Shown here in pieces: positions 43,043 to 53,930 of a stretch of 64,000 nucleotides of DNA (its first letter is position 1; each line of letters opens with the position of its first letter). The position numbers were made by a program, and so were the translations under genes. Source of the DNA: Pseudomonadota bacterium (lineage in GTDB: Bacteria > Pseudomonadota > Alphaproteobacteria > Acetobacterales > Acetobacteraceae); assembly GCA_021780935.1 (NCBI GenBank), contig JAJXXT010000006.1:1-64000 (forward strand), written 5' to 3'. The notes under the pieces were generated by a model. It searched no databases. It saw nothing but the letters and a program-made list of their open reading frames with translations, and was not told the DNA's origin.

Positions 43043-43246
43043 TCACATCAGCTTGAGGTTGGTCGCCGCCGCCTTGCCGCGCTCCATGGCGGTATCGAAG
43101 CTGACCTTCTGCCCCTCGTTGAGCCCACGCAGCCCGGCGGCCTGCACCGCGGTGATGTGCACGAACACATCCTTGCCCCCGTCCTGCGGCATGATGAAGC
43201 CAAAGCCCTTCGTGGTATTGAACCACTTGACTGTCCCGGTCGCCAT
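43043..43246 (-). CDS. cold-shock domain protein
   Basis: 67-residue RNA/single-stranded-DNA-binding protein of the CspA family, an RNA chaperone. GTVKWFN opens the domain; the RNA-binding motifs are KGFGFI and VFVHI, both intact; [16 protein letters not shown] ends it. ATG at 43244-43246 with ribosome site GGAG; the open frame runs 51 codons further up but without similarity, which means a long leader is possible, as in cold-controlled csp mRNAs. A consensus TTGACA for the minus strand is at 43401-43406 but no convincing -10 follows it. Confidence 0.94.
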   Translation of the reverse strand: MATGTVKWFNTTKGFGFIMPQDGGKDVFVHITAVQAAGLRGLNEGQKVSFDTAMERGKAAATNLKLM

Positions 43247-43523
43247 ATCCGTCACTCCGTCAGTTTCGCCCCGCAACAGCGCGGAGCTGGAAACAACCGC
43301 GCCTCTGGTCCCTTGAAGGCACCGGACGAAGTGCCGGGTCGCGCAGCAAGCCGAGCCAAGATTCGATTGCAAGCTTAGGTTGCCCGAAAATGTGAGCAAA
43401 TGTCAATGTGCCGATGTCCTGGCCATCATCGGCCTGAACGGCGGCTGCGACCAGCCTGCCAGACCGGCACTGGATGCAATCGTTCCGTCTCCCGGCGAGA
43501 CGCGGGTTGCGGTACCATAAACC

Positions 43524-43541
43524 GGGGCGGCGTGGCGCCCC
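43524..43541 (-). terminator. hairpin after the inositol phosphatase gene
   Basis: GGGGCG, loop GCGTGG, CGCCCC, starting 8 bases past the stop of the minus-strand gene. Short stem, no T-run. Confidence 0.4.
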
Positions 43542-43548
43542 GCCGCGC

Positions 43549-44382
43549 CTATGACCAGCCGCGCGGCAGGCCGAGCGCCGGGCCGATCACCGCGCCAAGC
43601 GGTGCCGCGACGCCCGGACAGGCGGCCAGAATCGCGTTGCCCTCGCTCATGCCGCGCCCGGCCGTGAAGGGGGAGACGCGCGCGCCGGACTCGGCGAGGA
43701 TAGCCAGCCCGGCCGCGACGTCCCAGAGATTGATATGCATCTCCGCATAGGCGTCGGTGCGGCCGCAGGCGACATCCATCAGGCCGAGCGCGCCGGAGCC
43801 GCCCAGCCGCAACGCCGCACCTGTGGCCATCGTCGCGGCAAGCATCGCCTGGAAGGCCGTATCCGGCCGACGCCGCGACCAGCCCAGCTCCACCGTGCCG
43901 CGATCGAGCGAGGTCGTCGCCGCGGCGCGGATCGGCGTTCCGTTACAGGTGGCGCCCCGGCCAAGCGCCGCCACAAAGAGCTCGCCCAACGCCGGCGCCG
44001 CCACCACGCCAAGCAGCGGCTCGGCGCCGGCCATCAGCCCGAGCGAGACACAGAACCGGCTGCTGCCGCGGGCATAATTCGCGGTCCCGTCGATCGGGTC
44101 GACCACCCAGGTCAACGCACCCTCCCGCCGCCCGCCTTCCTCGCCGAGAAACCCATCCTGGGGGAACATTGTCGCCAGCGCCGTGTCCAGGAAGCGCTCA
44201 ACCGCGCCATCGGCCTCGGTCAGCCAGTCCTGCGCGCCCTTCAGGGTCGCCGCGGGAGCACCGGCGGCGGGACGCATCGCCAGCGCCATGCGCCCGGCCT
44301 CCTCCGCCAGCCGCGTGGCGACGGCGAGCCGGTGCGCCAGATCATCCGCCGGCATCCGATCATCGGTCATTTTCTCGATCAT
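43549..44382 (-). CDS. inositol monophosphatase family protein
   Basis: Magnesium-dependent sugar-phosphate phosphatase of the IMPase/CysQ fold, 277 residues. Metal-binding motifs intact: GEEGG (E81, E82), DPIDGTANY (D95, D98) and NLWDVAAG (W220, D221). Size and motifs fit inositol-1-phosphatase or a related enzyme such as histidinol-phosphatase or bisphosphate nucleotidase; the sequence alone does not tell which. Starts at ATG 44382 or, four codons in, at MTDDRM. Divergent from coaE 56 bases away. Confidence 0.9.
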   Translation of the reverse strand: MIEKMTDDRMPADDLAHRLAVATRLAEEAGRMALAMRPAAGAPAATLKGAQDWLTEADGAVERFLDTALATMFPQDGFLGEEGGRREGALTWVVDPIDGTANYARGSSRFCVSLGLMAGAEPLLGVVAAPALGELFVAALGRGATCNGTPIRAAATTSLDRGTVELGWSRRRPDTAFQAMLAATMATGAALRLGGSGALGLMDVACGRTDAYAEMHINLWDVAAGLAILAESGARVSPFTAGRGMSEGNAILAACPGVAAPLGAVIGPALGLPRGWS

Positions 44383-44438
44383 GCGGCATCAGACGCCACG
44401 ACGGTTGCGCCGGCAATCCCGCGCGGCCACAAAGCGCC

Positions 44439-45032
44439 ATGCGCGTCATCGGCCTCACCGGCGGCATCGGCATGGGCAAGTCGGCGGCGGCAGCGATGTT
44501 GCGCCGCCTCGGACTGCCGGTGTTCGACGCCGACGCGACGGTGCACCGGCTGCAGGCTCGGGGTGGGGCGGCGCTGCCGGCGATCGCGCGCGCCTTCCCC
44601 GGCACGGTGTGCGACGGACGGCTCGACCGCGCGCGGCTGCGCGCCCAGGCACTCGCCGACCCCAGGGCGCTGCGCCGGCTCGAGGCGATCGTGCACCCGA
44701 TGGTGCGCGCGGCGGAGCGACGTTTTCTTGCCCGCGCTCGCGCGCATGGGCACCGACTCGCCGTGCTCGACATACCGCTGCTGTTCGAAACCGGCGGCGA
44801 TGACCGCGTTGATCTCATCCTCGCCGTCTCGGCGCCCACCGCGGTGCAGCGTCAGCGCGTGCGCGCCCGCGGGCGCAGCGATGCGGAGATCACCGCGATT
44901 CTCGCGCGCCAGATGCCCGACGCCGAGAAGCGCCGGCGCGCGGATTATGTGATACGCACCGGGCTGTCGCGCCATCACAGCCAGCGCCGTCTGCGCCGCC
45001 TGGTGCATCAATGGCTCCGAGAGGACGCATGA
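44439..45032 (+). CDS. coaE: dephospho-CoA kinase
   Basis: Last step of coenzyme A synthesis: ATP-dependent phosphorylation of dephospho-CoA. 197 residues from ATG at 44439, where the P-loop follows at once (GLTGGIGMGKSAAA). DADATVHRL and the LDIPLLFETGGDDRVDLILAVSAP block are the expected substrate and lid parts. Its stop overlaps the start of dnaQ by four bases (ATGA). The pair coaE-dnaQ is a standard alphaproteobacterial neighbourhood. Confidence 0.95.
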   Translation: MRVIGLTGGIGMGKSAAAAMLRRLGLPVFDADATVHRLQARGGAALPAIARAFPGTVCDGRLDRARLRAQALADPRALRRLEAIVHPMVRAAERRFLARARAHGHRLAVLDIPLLFETGGDDRVDLILAVSAPTAVQRQRVRARGRSDAEITAILARQMPDAEKRRRADYVIRTGLSRHHSQRRLRRLVHQWLREDA

Positions 45033-45697
45033 GTCGCGCGGTTCTGTTCGATACCGAGACGACAGGTCTCGACCCCATGGCGGGTGACCGGGTGATCGAG
45101 GTCGCCTGCATCGAGCTTGAGGGCGACATGCCCACCACGCGAAGCTTTCACCGGCTGATCAACCCGGAGCGCGACGTGCCGGAGGATGCGGTGCGCGTGC
45201 ACGGCATCACCGCCGATCGGCTGCGCGATGCACCGCTGTTCGAGGAGATTGCCGACGACCTGCTCGCCTTTCTCGGAGACGGGCCACTGATCGCGCACAA
45301 CGCGACCTTCGACTTCGCGTTTCTCGACGCCGAGCTCACGCGCATCGGCCGCCCGCCGCTCGACCGCGCGCGCATGGTCGATACGCTGACGATCGCACGC
45401 GCCCGTTATCCGGGCCTGCCCAACAGCCTCGACGCGCTGTGCCGGCGTTTCGACATCGACCTGTCCGCGCGCACCACCCATAACGCGCTGCTCGACTGCC
45501 GGCTTCTCGCCGAGGTCTATGTGGAGCTGACGGGCGGGCGGCAGCGCGGGCTCGACCTCGCCGCGGCCTCGATCGCTCGCAACACCTTCAACCATGACGC
45601 GGCCAAGCCACGCACATCGCGTCTCATCGAACCGAGCGCCGAGGAACTGGCCGCCCACGCGGCGTTTATCGCGAAGCTGAAGAACCCGCTCTGGTAG
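45029..45697 (+). CDS. dnaQ: DNA polymerase III epsilon subunit, proofreading exonuclease
   Basis: 3'-5' exonuclease that corrects replication errors. 222 residues from ATG at 45029, overlapping the coaE stop (ATGA). Exo motifs: FDTETTGLDP (Exo I, catalytic Asp-Glu), HNATFDFAFLDAEL (Exo II), and THNALLDCRLLAEVYVEL (Exo III with H and D). The C-terminal segment of about 45 residues should contact the alpha subunit. The last 32 bases overlap the end of the convergent HugZ-like gene. Confidence 0.95.
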   Translation: MSRAVLFDTETTGLDPMAGDRVIEVACIELEGDMPTTRSFHRLINPERDVPEDAVRVHGITADRLRDAPLFEEIADDLLAFLGDGPLIAHNATFDFAFLDAELTRIGRPPLDRARMVDTLTIARARYPGLPNSLDALCRRFDIDLSARTTHNALLDCRLLAEVYVELTGGRQRGLDLAAASIARNTFNHDAAKPRTSRLIEPSAEELAAHAAFIAKLKNPLW

Positions 45698-46394
45698 CGC
45701 GCGCGAGGTGGACCAGCTCGGCGCGCACGCCGATGGCATCGGCCACCGGTTGCCGCCAGGCCACGCGCACCACGCGCTCGCCGGCGGCAAGGTCGCAGCC
45801 ATCGACGTCAACGGCAACCATGCGCGCGGCCGCCATGCCGGCGATCGCCGCCATCGCGGCCGCGTGATCGGCGTTGCAATGCTCCATGATCGCCTGCGCC
45901 GCTTCCTGCACGGCCGCGACCGCATCGGCGCCTGGCAGCAGGTCGGTCGGCGAAAGTCGCGCCGCCTGTGCGAAGCCGCCGACCCATTGCGCGCCGGTAA
46001 TCTCGAGGCGCCACAAGGAGAAATCCGCGAACGCCGCGTAGACGTGCGCGTAGGGGTGCAGCGCGAGCCAGCGTGCCTTGAGGGCAACCATTGCTTCTGG
46101 CGGCATGGCGTTGGGTTCCGCTCGCGCCACGGCGAGCACGGTCAGCCGCGGCGCTGTCTGCGGATTCACCTCCGTCGCCCCGCCCACCACCAGCAGCGAG
46201 CAACGCGGCTCGGCGCCCAGATGCCTTGTGTGCGCGGCGAGCCCCGAGAGCAGCATCAATGGCGAGAGGTCCGGCGCGGTGGCCGGCGTCACCAGCGCCG
46301 CATGCGGCTGGCCCCCGTTGACGGTCGCCAGAACGCCCTGCCGCGCGGCACGCAGCAGCCGCCTTGCCGCCCAGACCGTCTCGGCATTTGCCAT
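45666..46394 (-). CDS. HugZ-like pyridoxamine-oxidase-fold protein with DUF2470
   Basis: 242 residues from ATG at 46392-46394; a start six codons upstream is possible. N-terminal split barrel of the PNPOx type ([50 protein letters not shown]), C-terminal DUF2470 domain ([20 protein letters not shown] with a helix carrying the conserved H-N-DH). This layout is the HugZ family, whose members bind or degrade heme; others bind flavin. In this family the heme ligand lies in the C-terminal part. Function here is inferred from the family. Ends 32 bases inside dnaQ. Confidence 0.85.
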   Translation of the reverse strand: MANAETVWAARRLLRAARQGVLATVNGGQPHAALVTPATAPDLSPLMLLSGLAAHTRHLGAEPRCSLLVVGGATEVNPQTAPRLTVLAVARAEPNAMPPEAMVALKARWLALHPYAHVYAAFADFSLWRLEITGAQWVGGFAQAARLSPTDLLPGADAVAAVQEAAQAIMEHCNADHAAAMAAIAGMAAARMVAVDVDGCDLAAGERVVRVAWRQPVADAIGVRAELVHLARATRAGSSASR

Positions 46395-46465
46395 ATTCCG
46401 TTCTCTTTCCACCCCTGTTGCGCCATAATCCTGGTGTCCGATGTCTTGGACCTAGGAGCACCTCG

Positions 46466-47167
46466 ATGAAGCAGACCATCGCCCTGGTGGACGACGACCG
46501 CAACATCCTCACCTCCGTGCAGATGACGCTGGAGCAGGAGGGGTTTCAGGTCCGCACCTACACGGACGGCGAAAGCGCCCTGCAGGGCATCACCGCGCGC
46601 CCGGTCGACCTGGCGGTGCTCGACATCAAGATGCCCCGGATGGACGGCATGGAGCTGCTGCAGAAGCTGCGCAAGAACTCCAGCCTGCCGATCATCTTCC
46701 TCACCAGCAAGGACGAGGAGGTGGACGAGCTGATGGGGCTGCGGCTGGGCGCCGACGACTTCATCACCAAGCCGTTCTCCCAGCGCCTGCTGATCGAGCG
46801 CATTCGCGCCCTTCTGCGCCGCAACGAGGCGGGGCGGGCCGAAGGTTCCGGCGCCCTACCCGCCGGCGTGCTGACGCGCGGTGAGCTGGTGCTCGACGAG
46901 AACAAGCACAAATGCACCTGGAAATCGGTCGATATCCAGCTCACCGTCACCGAGTTCCTGCTGGTCAAGGCGCTGGCGACGCGGCCGGGCCTGGTGAAAT
47001 CGCGCGACCAGCTCATCGATGCCGCCTATGGCGAGAACATCTACGTCGATGACCGCACGATCGACAGCCACATCAAGCGCGTGCGCAAGAAGTTTCGCTC
47101 CAGCGACGACAGCTTCAACGCGATCGAAACGCTGTACGGCATCGGCTACCGCTACAAGGAGGCTTGA
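46466..47167 (+). CDS. chvI: two-component response regulator ChvI
   Basis: OmpR-type DNA-binding regulator of the ChvG/ChvI envelope-stress and acid-response system of alphaproteobacteria. 233 residues from ATG at 46466 (AGGAGC before it). Receiver domain 1-120 with phosphorylated Asp D53 ([13 protein letters not shown]) and the acidic pair VDDD, then a winged helix ending [15 protein letters not shown]…GIGYRYKE. Its kinase gene follows 48 bases later. Confidence 0.93.
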   Translation: MKQTIALVDDDRNILTSVQMTLEQEGFQVRTYTDGESALQGITARPVDLAVLDIKMPRMDGMELLQKLRKNSSLPIIFLTSKDEEVDELMGLRLGADDFITKPFSQRLLIERIRALLRRNEAGRAEGSGALPAGVLTRGELVLDENKHKCTWKSVDIQLTVTEFLLVKALATRPGLVKSRDQLIDAAYGENIYVDDRTIDSHIKRVRKKFRSSDDSFNAIETLYGIGYRYKEA

Positions 47168-47198
47168 GCTTTCGCGATGTCACCGGCGCGTGACGCCT

Positions 47199-47226
47199 GA
47201 TGCCCGATAGCCCCGATGCCCGATAG
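47199..47226 (+). repeat. 12-base direct repeat carrying a doubled start codon
   Basis: GATGCCCGATAG at 47199-47210 and 47215-47226. The first ATG (47200) opens an eight-codon frame that closes at the TAG of the second copy; the second ATG (47216) is the chvG start. Confidence 0.7.
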
Positions 47227-48892
47227 CGGCGTTGTGGTTCCGGCGGAGCCGCGGACGCGACAACGGACGCGACGCGCGCGCCTCGCCTCACCGCTGCTGC
47301 GCCGCATTCTGCTGGTCAACGCGCTGCCGCTGGGCCTTCTGGTGGCGGCATTGCTCTATCTCGACCAGTACCAGAACGGGCTGCTGGTGGCTGAGGTCGG
47401 CACGCTGCGGGAGGAGGCGCGGATCTACGCCGCGGCCCTGGGCCAGAGCGCGGTGCGGCTGGACGCCAAGGGCATGCCACATCTCGACGCACAGCTTGCC
47501 CAACCGTTGCTGCGCCGGCTCACCGCGCCGACCCCGAGCGCGCAGGCCAAGGTCTATGCGCCCGACGGTACGATCATCGCGGATTCCCGGCTGCGTCAGA
47601 GCACGGGCGGCTCGGTCGCGATCGAATCCCTACCGCCCCCGGCACCGCGCGGCCAGGTGCTCGGCGCCATCGGCTGGCTCTACGACTGGGCATCCTCGAT
47701 CCTGCCGCACGGCGCCGGCGCCCCGGCGCTGGACAGCGGCCCCGGCGCCGGCGGCATCGACTGGCAGCCGAACGTGAAGCAGGAGATCAGCCTCTCCGGT
47801 GCGGCTTCCTCGCGCGAGATGCCACCCTATATCCGCCGCACCCAGGACAACCGGCTGCTGATCACCGTCGCCGAGCCAGTGGAACGCGACCGGCACACCG
47901 TCGGCATCGTGCTGCTTACCCGCGAGGCGCGCGAGATCGACAACAGCCTGCTCGCGGTGCGGCTCTCGATCCTGGGCCTGTTCGGCACGGCGCTGATCTT
48001 CAGCCTGCTGCTGTCTTGGTATCTGTCGCTGACGATCGCGCGGCCGATCCTGCGGCTGGCGCAGGCGGCCGATGCGATGCGCGAGGGCAGCGGGCGCACC
48101 GGCACCGTGCCCTCCGGCCTGCTCGCACGCACCGACGAGGTGGGCGAACTCGCGCACGCGCTCGCCGATTCCGCCGTGGCACTCTGGAAGCGCATGGATG
48201 CCACCGAGCACTTCGCCGCCGATGTCGCCCACGAGATCAAGAATCCGCTGACCTCCATCCGCAGCGCCATTGAGACGCTGATGCGCATCGAAGACCCGGA
48301 CCAGCAGCGCCGCCTGCTGAGCATCATCGCCATTGATGTCCGCCGGCTCGACCGGCTGATTTCCGATATCAGCGACGCCTCGCGCATCGACGCGGAACTG
48401 TCCCGCGCGCCGGCCGCCTCCGTTGCCGTGCGGCCGATCCTCGAGACGCTGGTGGAACTGGACGAGGCCACGCGCCAGCCTGGCGCGCCGCGGTTGGAAC
48501 TCGCGGCGGGCAACGAGCCGGTTGCGGTGCGTGCCATCGAGGACCGGCTGGTGCAGGTGCTGCACAACCTGATCGGCAACGCGCAAAGCTTTTCGCCGCC
48601 GGACGGGCGCATCCGGCTGCACGTCCGCAGCAACGGCCGCGATGCCGAGATCACGGTGGAGGATGAGGGGCCCGGCATTCCCGAGGGCCGGCTCGAGCAC
48701 ATCTTCGACCGTTTCTATTCCGAGCGGCCGCACGGCGAGAGTTTCGGCCATCATTCCGGCCTCGGGCTTTCGATCAGCCGCCAGATCGTCGAGGCCCTGC
48801 ACGGTGGAATCACCGCGGAGAACATGCGCGATGCCGACGGTACGATCCGCGGCGCGCGCTTCACCATCCGCCTGCCGCTCGCCACCGGCTGA
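47216..48892 (+). CDS. chvG: sensor histidine kinase ChvG
   Basis: Membrane kinase that phosphorylates ChvI in response to acid or wall stress. 558 residues. TM1 at about 30-50, a periplasmic sensor region 51-245 of the stimulus-sensing type seen in ChvG/ExoS (ARIYAAALGQSAVRLDAKG, KVYAPDGTIIADSR), TM2 at 250-272, HAMP, then HisKA with H339 in FAADVAHEIKNPLTSIRSA, and an ATPase domain with N-box (HNLIGNAQSFSPP), G1 (DEGPGIP) and GLGLSISRQIVEAL. Start ATG 47216 lies in a small repeat; ribosome site is weak. Convergent with gyrB 17 bases away. Confidence 0.93.
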   Translation: MPDSGVVVPAEPRTRQRTRRARLASPLLRRILLVNALPLGLLVAALLYLDQYQNGLLVAEVGTLREEARIYAAALGQSAVRLDAKGMPHLDAQLAQPLLRRLTAPTPSAQAKVYAPDGTIIADSRLRQSTGGSVAIESLPPPAPRGQVLGAIGWLYDWASSILPHGAGAPALDSGPGAGGIDWQPNVKQEISLSGAASSREMPPYIRRTQDNRLLITVAEPVERDRHTVGIVLLTREAREIDNSLLAVRLSILGLFGTALIFSLLLSWYLSLTIARPILRLAQAADAMREGSGRTGTVPSGLLARTDEVGELAHALADSAVALWKRMDATEHFAADVAHEIKNPLTSIRSAIETLMRIEDPDQQRRLLSIIAIDVRRLDRLISDISDASRIDAELSRAPAASVAVRPILETLVELDEATRQPGAPRLELAAGNEPVAVRAIEDRLVQVLHNLIGNAQSFSPPDGRIRLHVRSNGRDAEITVEDEGPGIPEGRLEHIFDRFYSERPHGESFGHHSGLGLSISRQIVEALHGGITAENMRDADGTIRGARFTIRLPLATG

Positions 48893-48909
48893 GGCCGGCG
48901 GCACCGTTT

Positions 48910-48910
<1 letters not shown>
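48881..48910 (+). terminator. terminator overlapping the chvG and gyrB ends
   Basis: GCCACCGGC, loop TGAG, GCCGGCGGC (one A-C mismatch), then ACCGTTTT. The stem includes the chvG stop and the T-run reaches the gyrB stop codon. Confidence 0.5.
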
Positions 48911-51423
<2,513 letters not shown>

Positions 51424-52569
51424 TCACCCGGGGTGCGGGATCGCCGGGAAACCGGCCGCCGCCAGCGCGCCGTCGCGGCACAAGAACAGCGCCGCGCGGT
51501 CTCCGAGGGAGGCGAATTCACCAGCTTCCGTCCCCGTCATCAGCACCTGCGCGCCAAGGCCCTGGAGGGCCGCGAACAACGCCGCGCGGCGCGAGGCATC
51601 GAGATGCACCAGCGGTTCGTCGAGCAGCAGCAGCGGCGCGAAACCACGCGCACGGGTCACCACGGCCGCGTGGCCGAGCACGATCCCCACCAGCATCGCC
51701 TTCTGCTCGCCGGTGCTGGCGATCGCGGCATCGAGCCGGCTTGCCGCGTCCTCGATCCTGAGATCGGCCCGATGCGCGCCGACCGCGGCGTTGCCGGTGG
51801 CACGATCCGCCTGGCGCCCCTTGGCCAAGGCCGCGCGCAGCCATTCCTCAACGGCGAGCGCGGGTTCGCCGGCCAGGCGTTCGGCAATCGCACACTCGAG
51901 CACCAGCCGCACCACCGGGAAGGGCGCCGCGGCGCCGCCCGCGAGCATCGCATTCAGCGCCTGCGCCAGTGCCACGCGCCCGGCGGTGACGGAAACCGCG
52001 TGGCGCGCCATCGCCTCCTCGAAACCGCCGAGCCAGGCCAGGTCGCCGCCCTCCGCGAGCACGCGCCGTCGGCTCGCCGCCGCCGTCTCCCACGCGGCAA
52101 GGACACGCGCATGCGCAGGTTCCACCGCCGCCGCCAGCCGATCCAGAAAACGCCGCCGCCCGCCCGCCGCCTCGCCGAACAGGCGTTCCATCTGCGGCGT
52201 GATCCACACGGTCGCCACCCGCGCGCCGATCTCCGCCTGGTTGCGCGGCGCCGCACCGTCGAGGCGAAACACCCGGCGCTCGTGCGGCGGCTCGGGATCG
52301 CTGCCGGTCGCAACCTCGAAGCGCTGGCCGCCGACCGCGAGCCGCGCGGCAACGGCCCAGACACCGCTGCCGCCGCGCGCCAGCGTCGCGGTCGCCGCAC
52401 CGCGCAGGCCGCGGCCGGTGCCGAGCAGGGAGATCGCCTCCAGCAGGTTGGTCTTGCCGCTGCCGTTGGCGCCGGCGATCACCACCAGCCGCGCACCAGG
52501 GCGCCAGTCGAGCGCCGCGTAGTTGCGAAAACGCGACAGCGTCAGGCGCTCCAGCCCCAGCGCTGTCAT
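51424..52569 (-). CDS. recF: recombination protein RecF
   Basis: ABC-type ATPase that helps load RecA at gaps. 381 residues. Walker A GANGSGKTNLLEAISLL, start phrase LTLSRFRNYAALDW, signature region ASTGEQKAMLVGIVL, Walker B LLLLDEPLVHLDASRRAALF, all intact. Between gyrB (72 bases) and dnaN (106 bases), the usual order of the replication cluster. Confidence 0.95.
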   Translation of the reverse strand: MTALGLERLTLSRFRNYAALDWRPGARLVVIAGANGSGKTNLLEAISLLGTGRGLRGAATATLARGGSGVWAVAARLAVGGQRFEVATGSDPEPPHERRVFRLDGAAPRNQAEIGARVATVWITPQMERLFGEAAGGRRRFLDRLAAAVEPAHARVLAAWETAAASRRRVLAEGGDLAWLGGFEEAMARHAVSVTAGRVALAQALNAMLAGGAAAPFPVVRLVLECAIAERLAGEPALAVEEWLRAALAKGRQADRATGNAAVGAHRADLRIEDAASRLDAAIASTGEQKAMLVGIVLGHAAVVTRARGFAPLLLLDEPLVHLDASRRAALFAALQGLGAQVLMTGTEAGEFASLGDRAALFLCRDGALAAAGFPAIPHPG

Positions 52570-52675
52570 GGCCCGTACGGTGTCATGGCAACAGCGTCGT
52601 CACGCGAACAGCGCCGTCGTGGCGCCGCGATGGTCATGCGGTCTGCCCACGACCTGGCCCAGCCCCGCGTTGGGA

Positions 52676-53800
52676 TCAGACGCGCATCGGCATCAGCACA
52701 TAGAGCGCGCGATCGTCGCTTGCGTCCTGCACCACCGTCGGCGCCGTGCCGTCGGAGAAGCGGAATTCCACCTGCTCGGCGATCTGATCCGTGATGTCGT
52801 TGAGATAGCGCGCCTGGAAACCGATCTCGAGCGGTGTGGCGGCATAGGTCACGCGCTCGCCGTCCAGTTCCTCCGACGCCGTTCCCTGGTCAGGCGAGGA
52901 CGCCGACAGCACCAGAAGATCCGGCGACAGGCTGAGCTTCACCGGCCGCGAGCGCTCCGACGAGATGGCGGAGACACGCGCCACCGCATCGGCGAAATCC
53001 TTTTTGCCGACGCGCAGCACCTTGTCGTTGCCCTGCGGGATCACGCGCTCATATTCGGGGAAGGAGCCGTCGATCAGCTTGCTGGTCAGCGTCACCGCGT
53101 CCGCCTTGAACTGGATGCGCGTGTCCGACAGCGCGATCTCCACCGCGCCGCTCACCTCGTCGAGCAGCTTGCGCAGCTCCGCCACGGTCTTTCGCGGCAC
53201 GATCACGCCCGGCATGCCGCCCGCCCCCTCCGGCAGCTTCTCCTCGACACGCGCGAGCCGATGGCCGTCGGTCGCGACGGCGCGCAGCACACGCTCGCCG
53301 CCGGATTCCGTCGCGTGGAGGTAGATGCCGTTCAGGTAGTAGCGCGTCTCCTCGCCGCTGATGGCGAAGCGGGTGCGGTCGATGAGCCCGCGCAGCGTCT
53401 CGGCCTTGAGCGAGAATTTATGCGGCAGGGCGCCCGCGGTCATCGCCGGGAAATCGTCGGTCGGCAGGGCCACCAGACTCGTGGAATAGCGGCCGGCACG
53501 CAGCGCCAGCGGCGCGTCGCCGCCGCCGTGATCGAGCTCCACCTCCACGCCCTCGGGCAGCTTGCGCACGATCTCATAAAGTGTTGCCGCCGGCGCCGTA
53601 CAGGCGCCGTTGCGCGAGGTGGTGGCCGCCACCTCCTCGACGATCGCGATCTCCATGTCGGTCGCGGTCAGCGTCAGTCGCCCGTCGCGCACGGCGAGCA
53701 TGACATTGGCGAGGATCGGGATCGTGTTGCGCCGCTCCACGACGCTCTGCACGTGAGCGAGCGCCTTGAGGAGCGTCGCACGGTCGGCCCTGAGCTTCAT
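52676..53800 (-). CDS. dnaN: DNA polymerase III beta sliding clamp
   Basis: Ring-shaped processivity clamp. 374 residues, MKLRADRATLLKALAHVQSVVERRNTIPILANVML opens the first of three similar domains; DFPAMTAGALPHKFSL, RFAISGEETRYYLNGIYLH and the ending DRALYVLMPMRV (the clamp C-terminus with the M-P-MR-V partner-pocket residues) are seen. 130 bases after dnaA, likely the same transcription unit. Confidence 0.97.
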   Translation of the reverse strand: MKLRADRATLLKALAHVQSVVERRNTIPILANVMLAVRDGRLTLTATDMEIAIVEEVAATTSRNGACTAPAATLYEIVRKLPEGVEVELDHGGGDAPLALRAGRYSTSLVALPTDDFPAMTAGALPHKFSLKAETLRGLIDRTRFAISGEETRYYLNGIYLHATESGGERVLRAVATDGHRLARVEEKLPEGAGGMPGVIVPRKTVAELRKLLDEVSGAVEIALSDTRIQFKADAVTLTSKLIDGSFPEYERVIPQGNDKVLRVGKKDFADAVARVSAISSERSRPVKLSLSPDLLVLSASSPDQGTASEELDGERVTYAATPLEIGFQARYLNDITDQIAEQVEFRFSDGTAPTVVQDASDDRALYVLMPMRV

Positions 53801-53930
53801 CCTGCCTCATCCTTGTTGGCCTGGGTGCGCGGGCACCCGGTCGACTCAGCCTTGATCGCAGCGAATCGGCCGCGCGAATCGCTCTGACAGTTTAGCAATT
53901 CAGGGATCGTGGCGATAGCCGGGCCGCGGG

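Noticed and set aside
43378..43406. Strong promoter for the cold-shock gene
   Set aside because: TTGACA is perfect but the bases at the right distance (GCAACC) do not resemble a -10 element.
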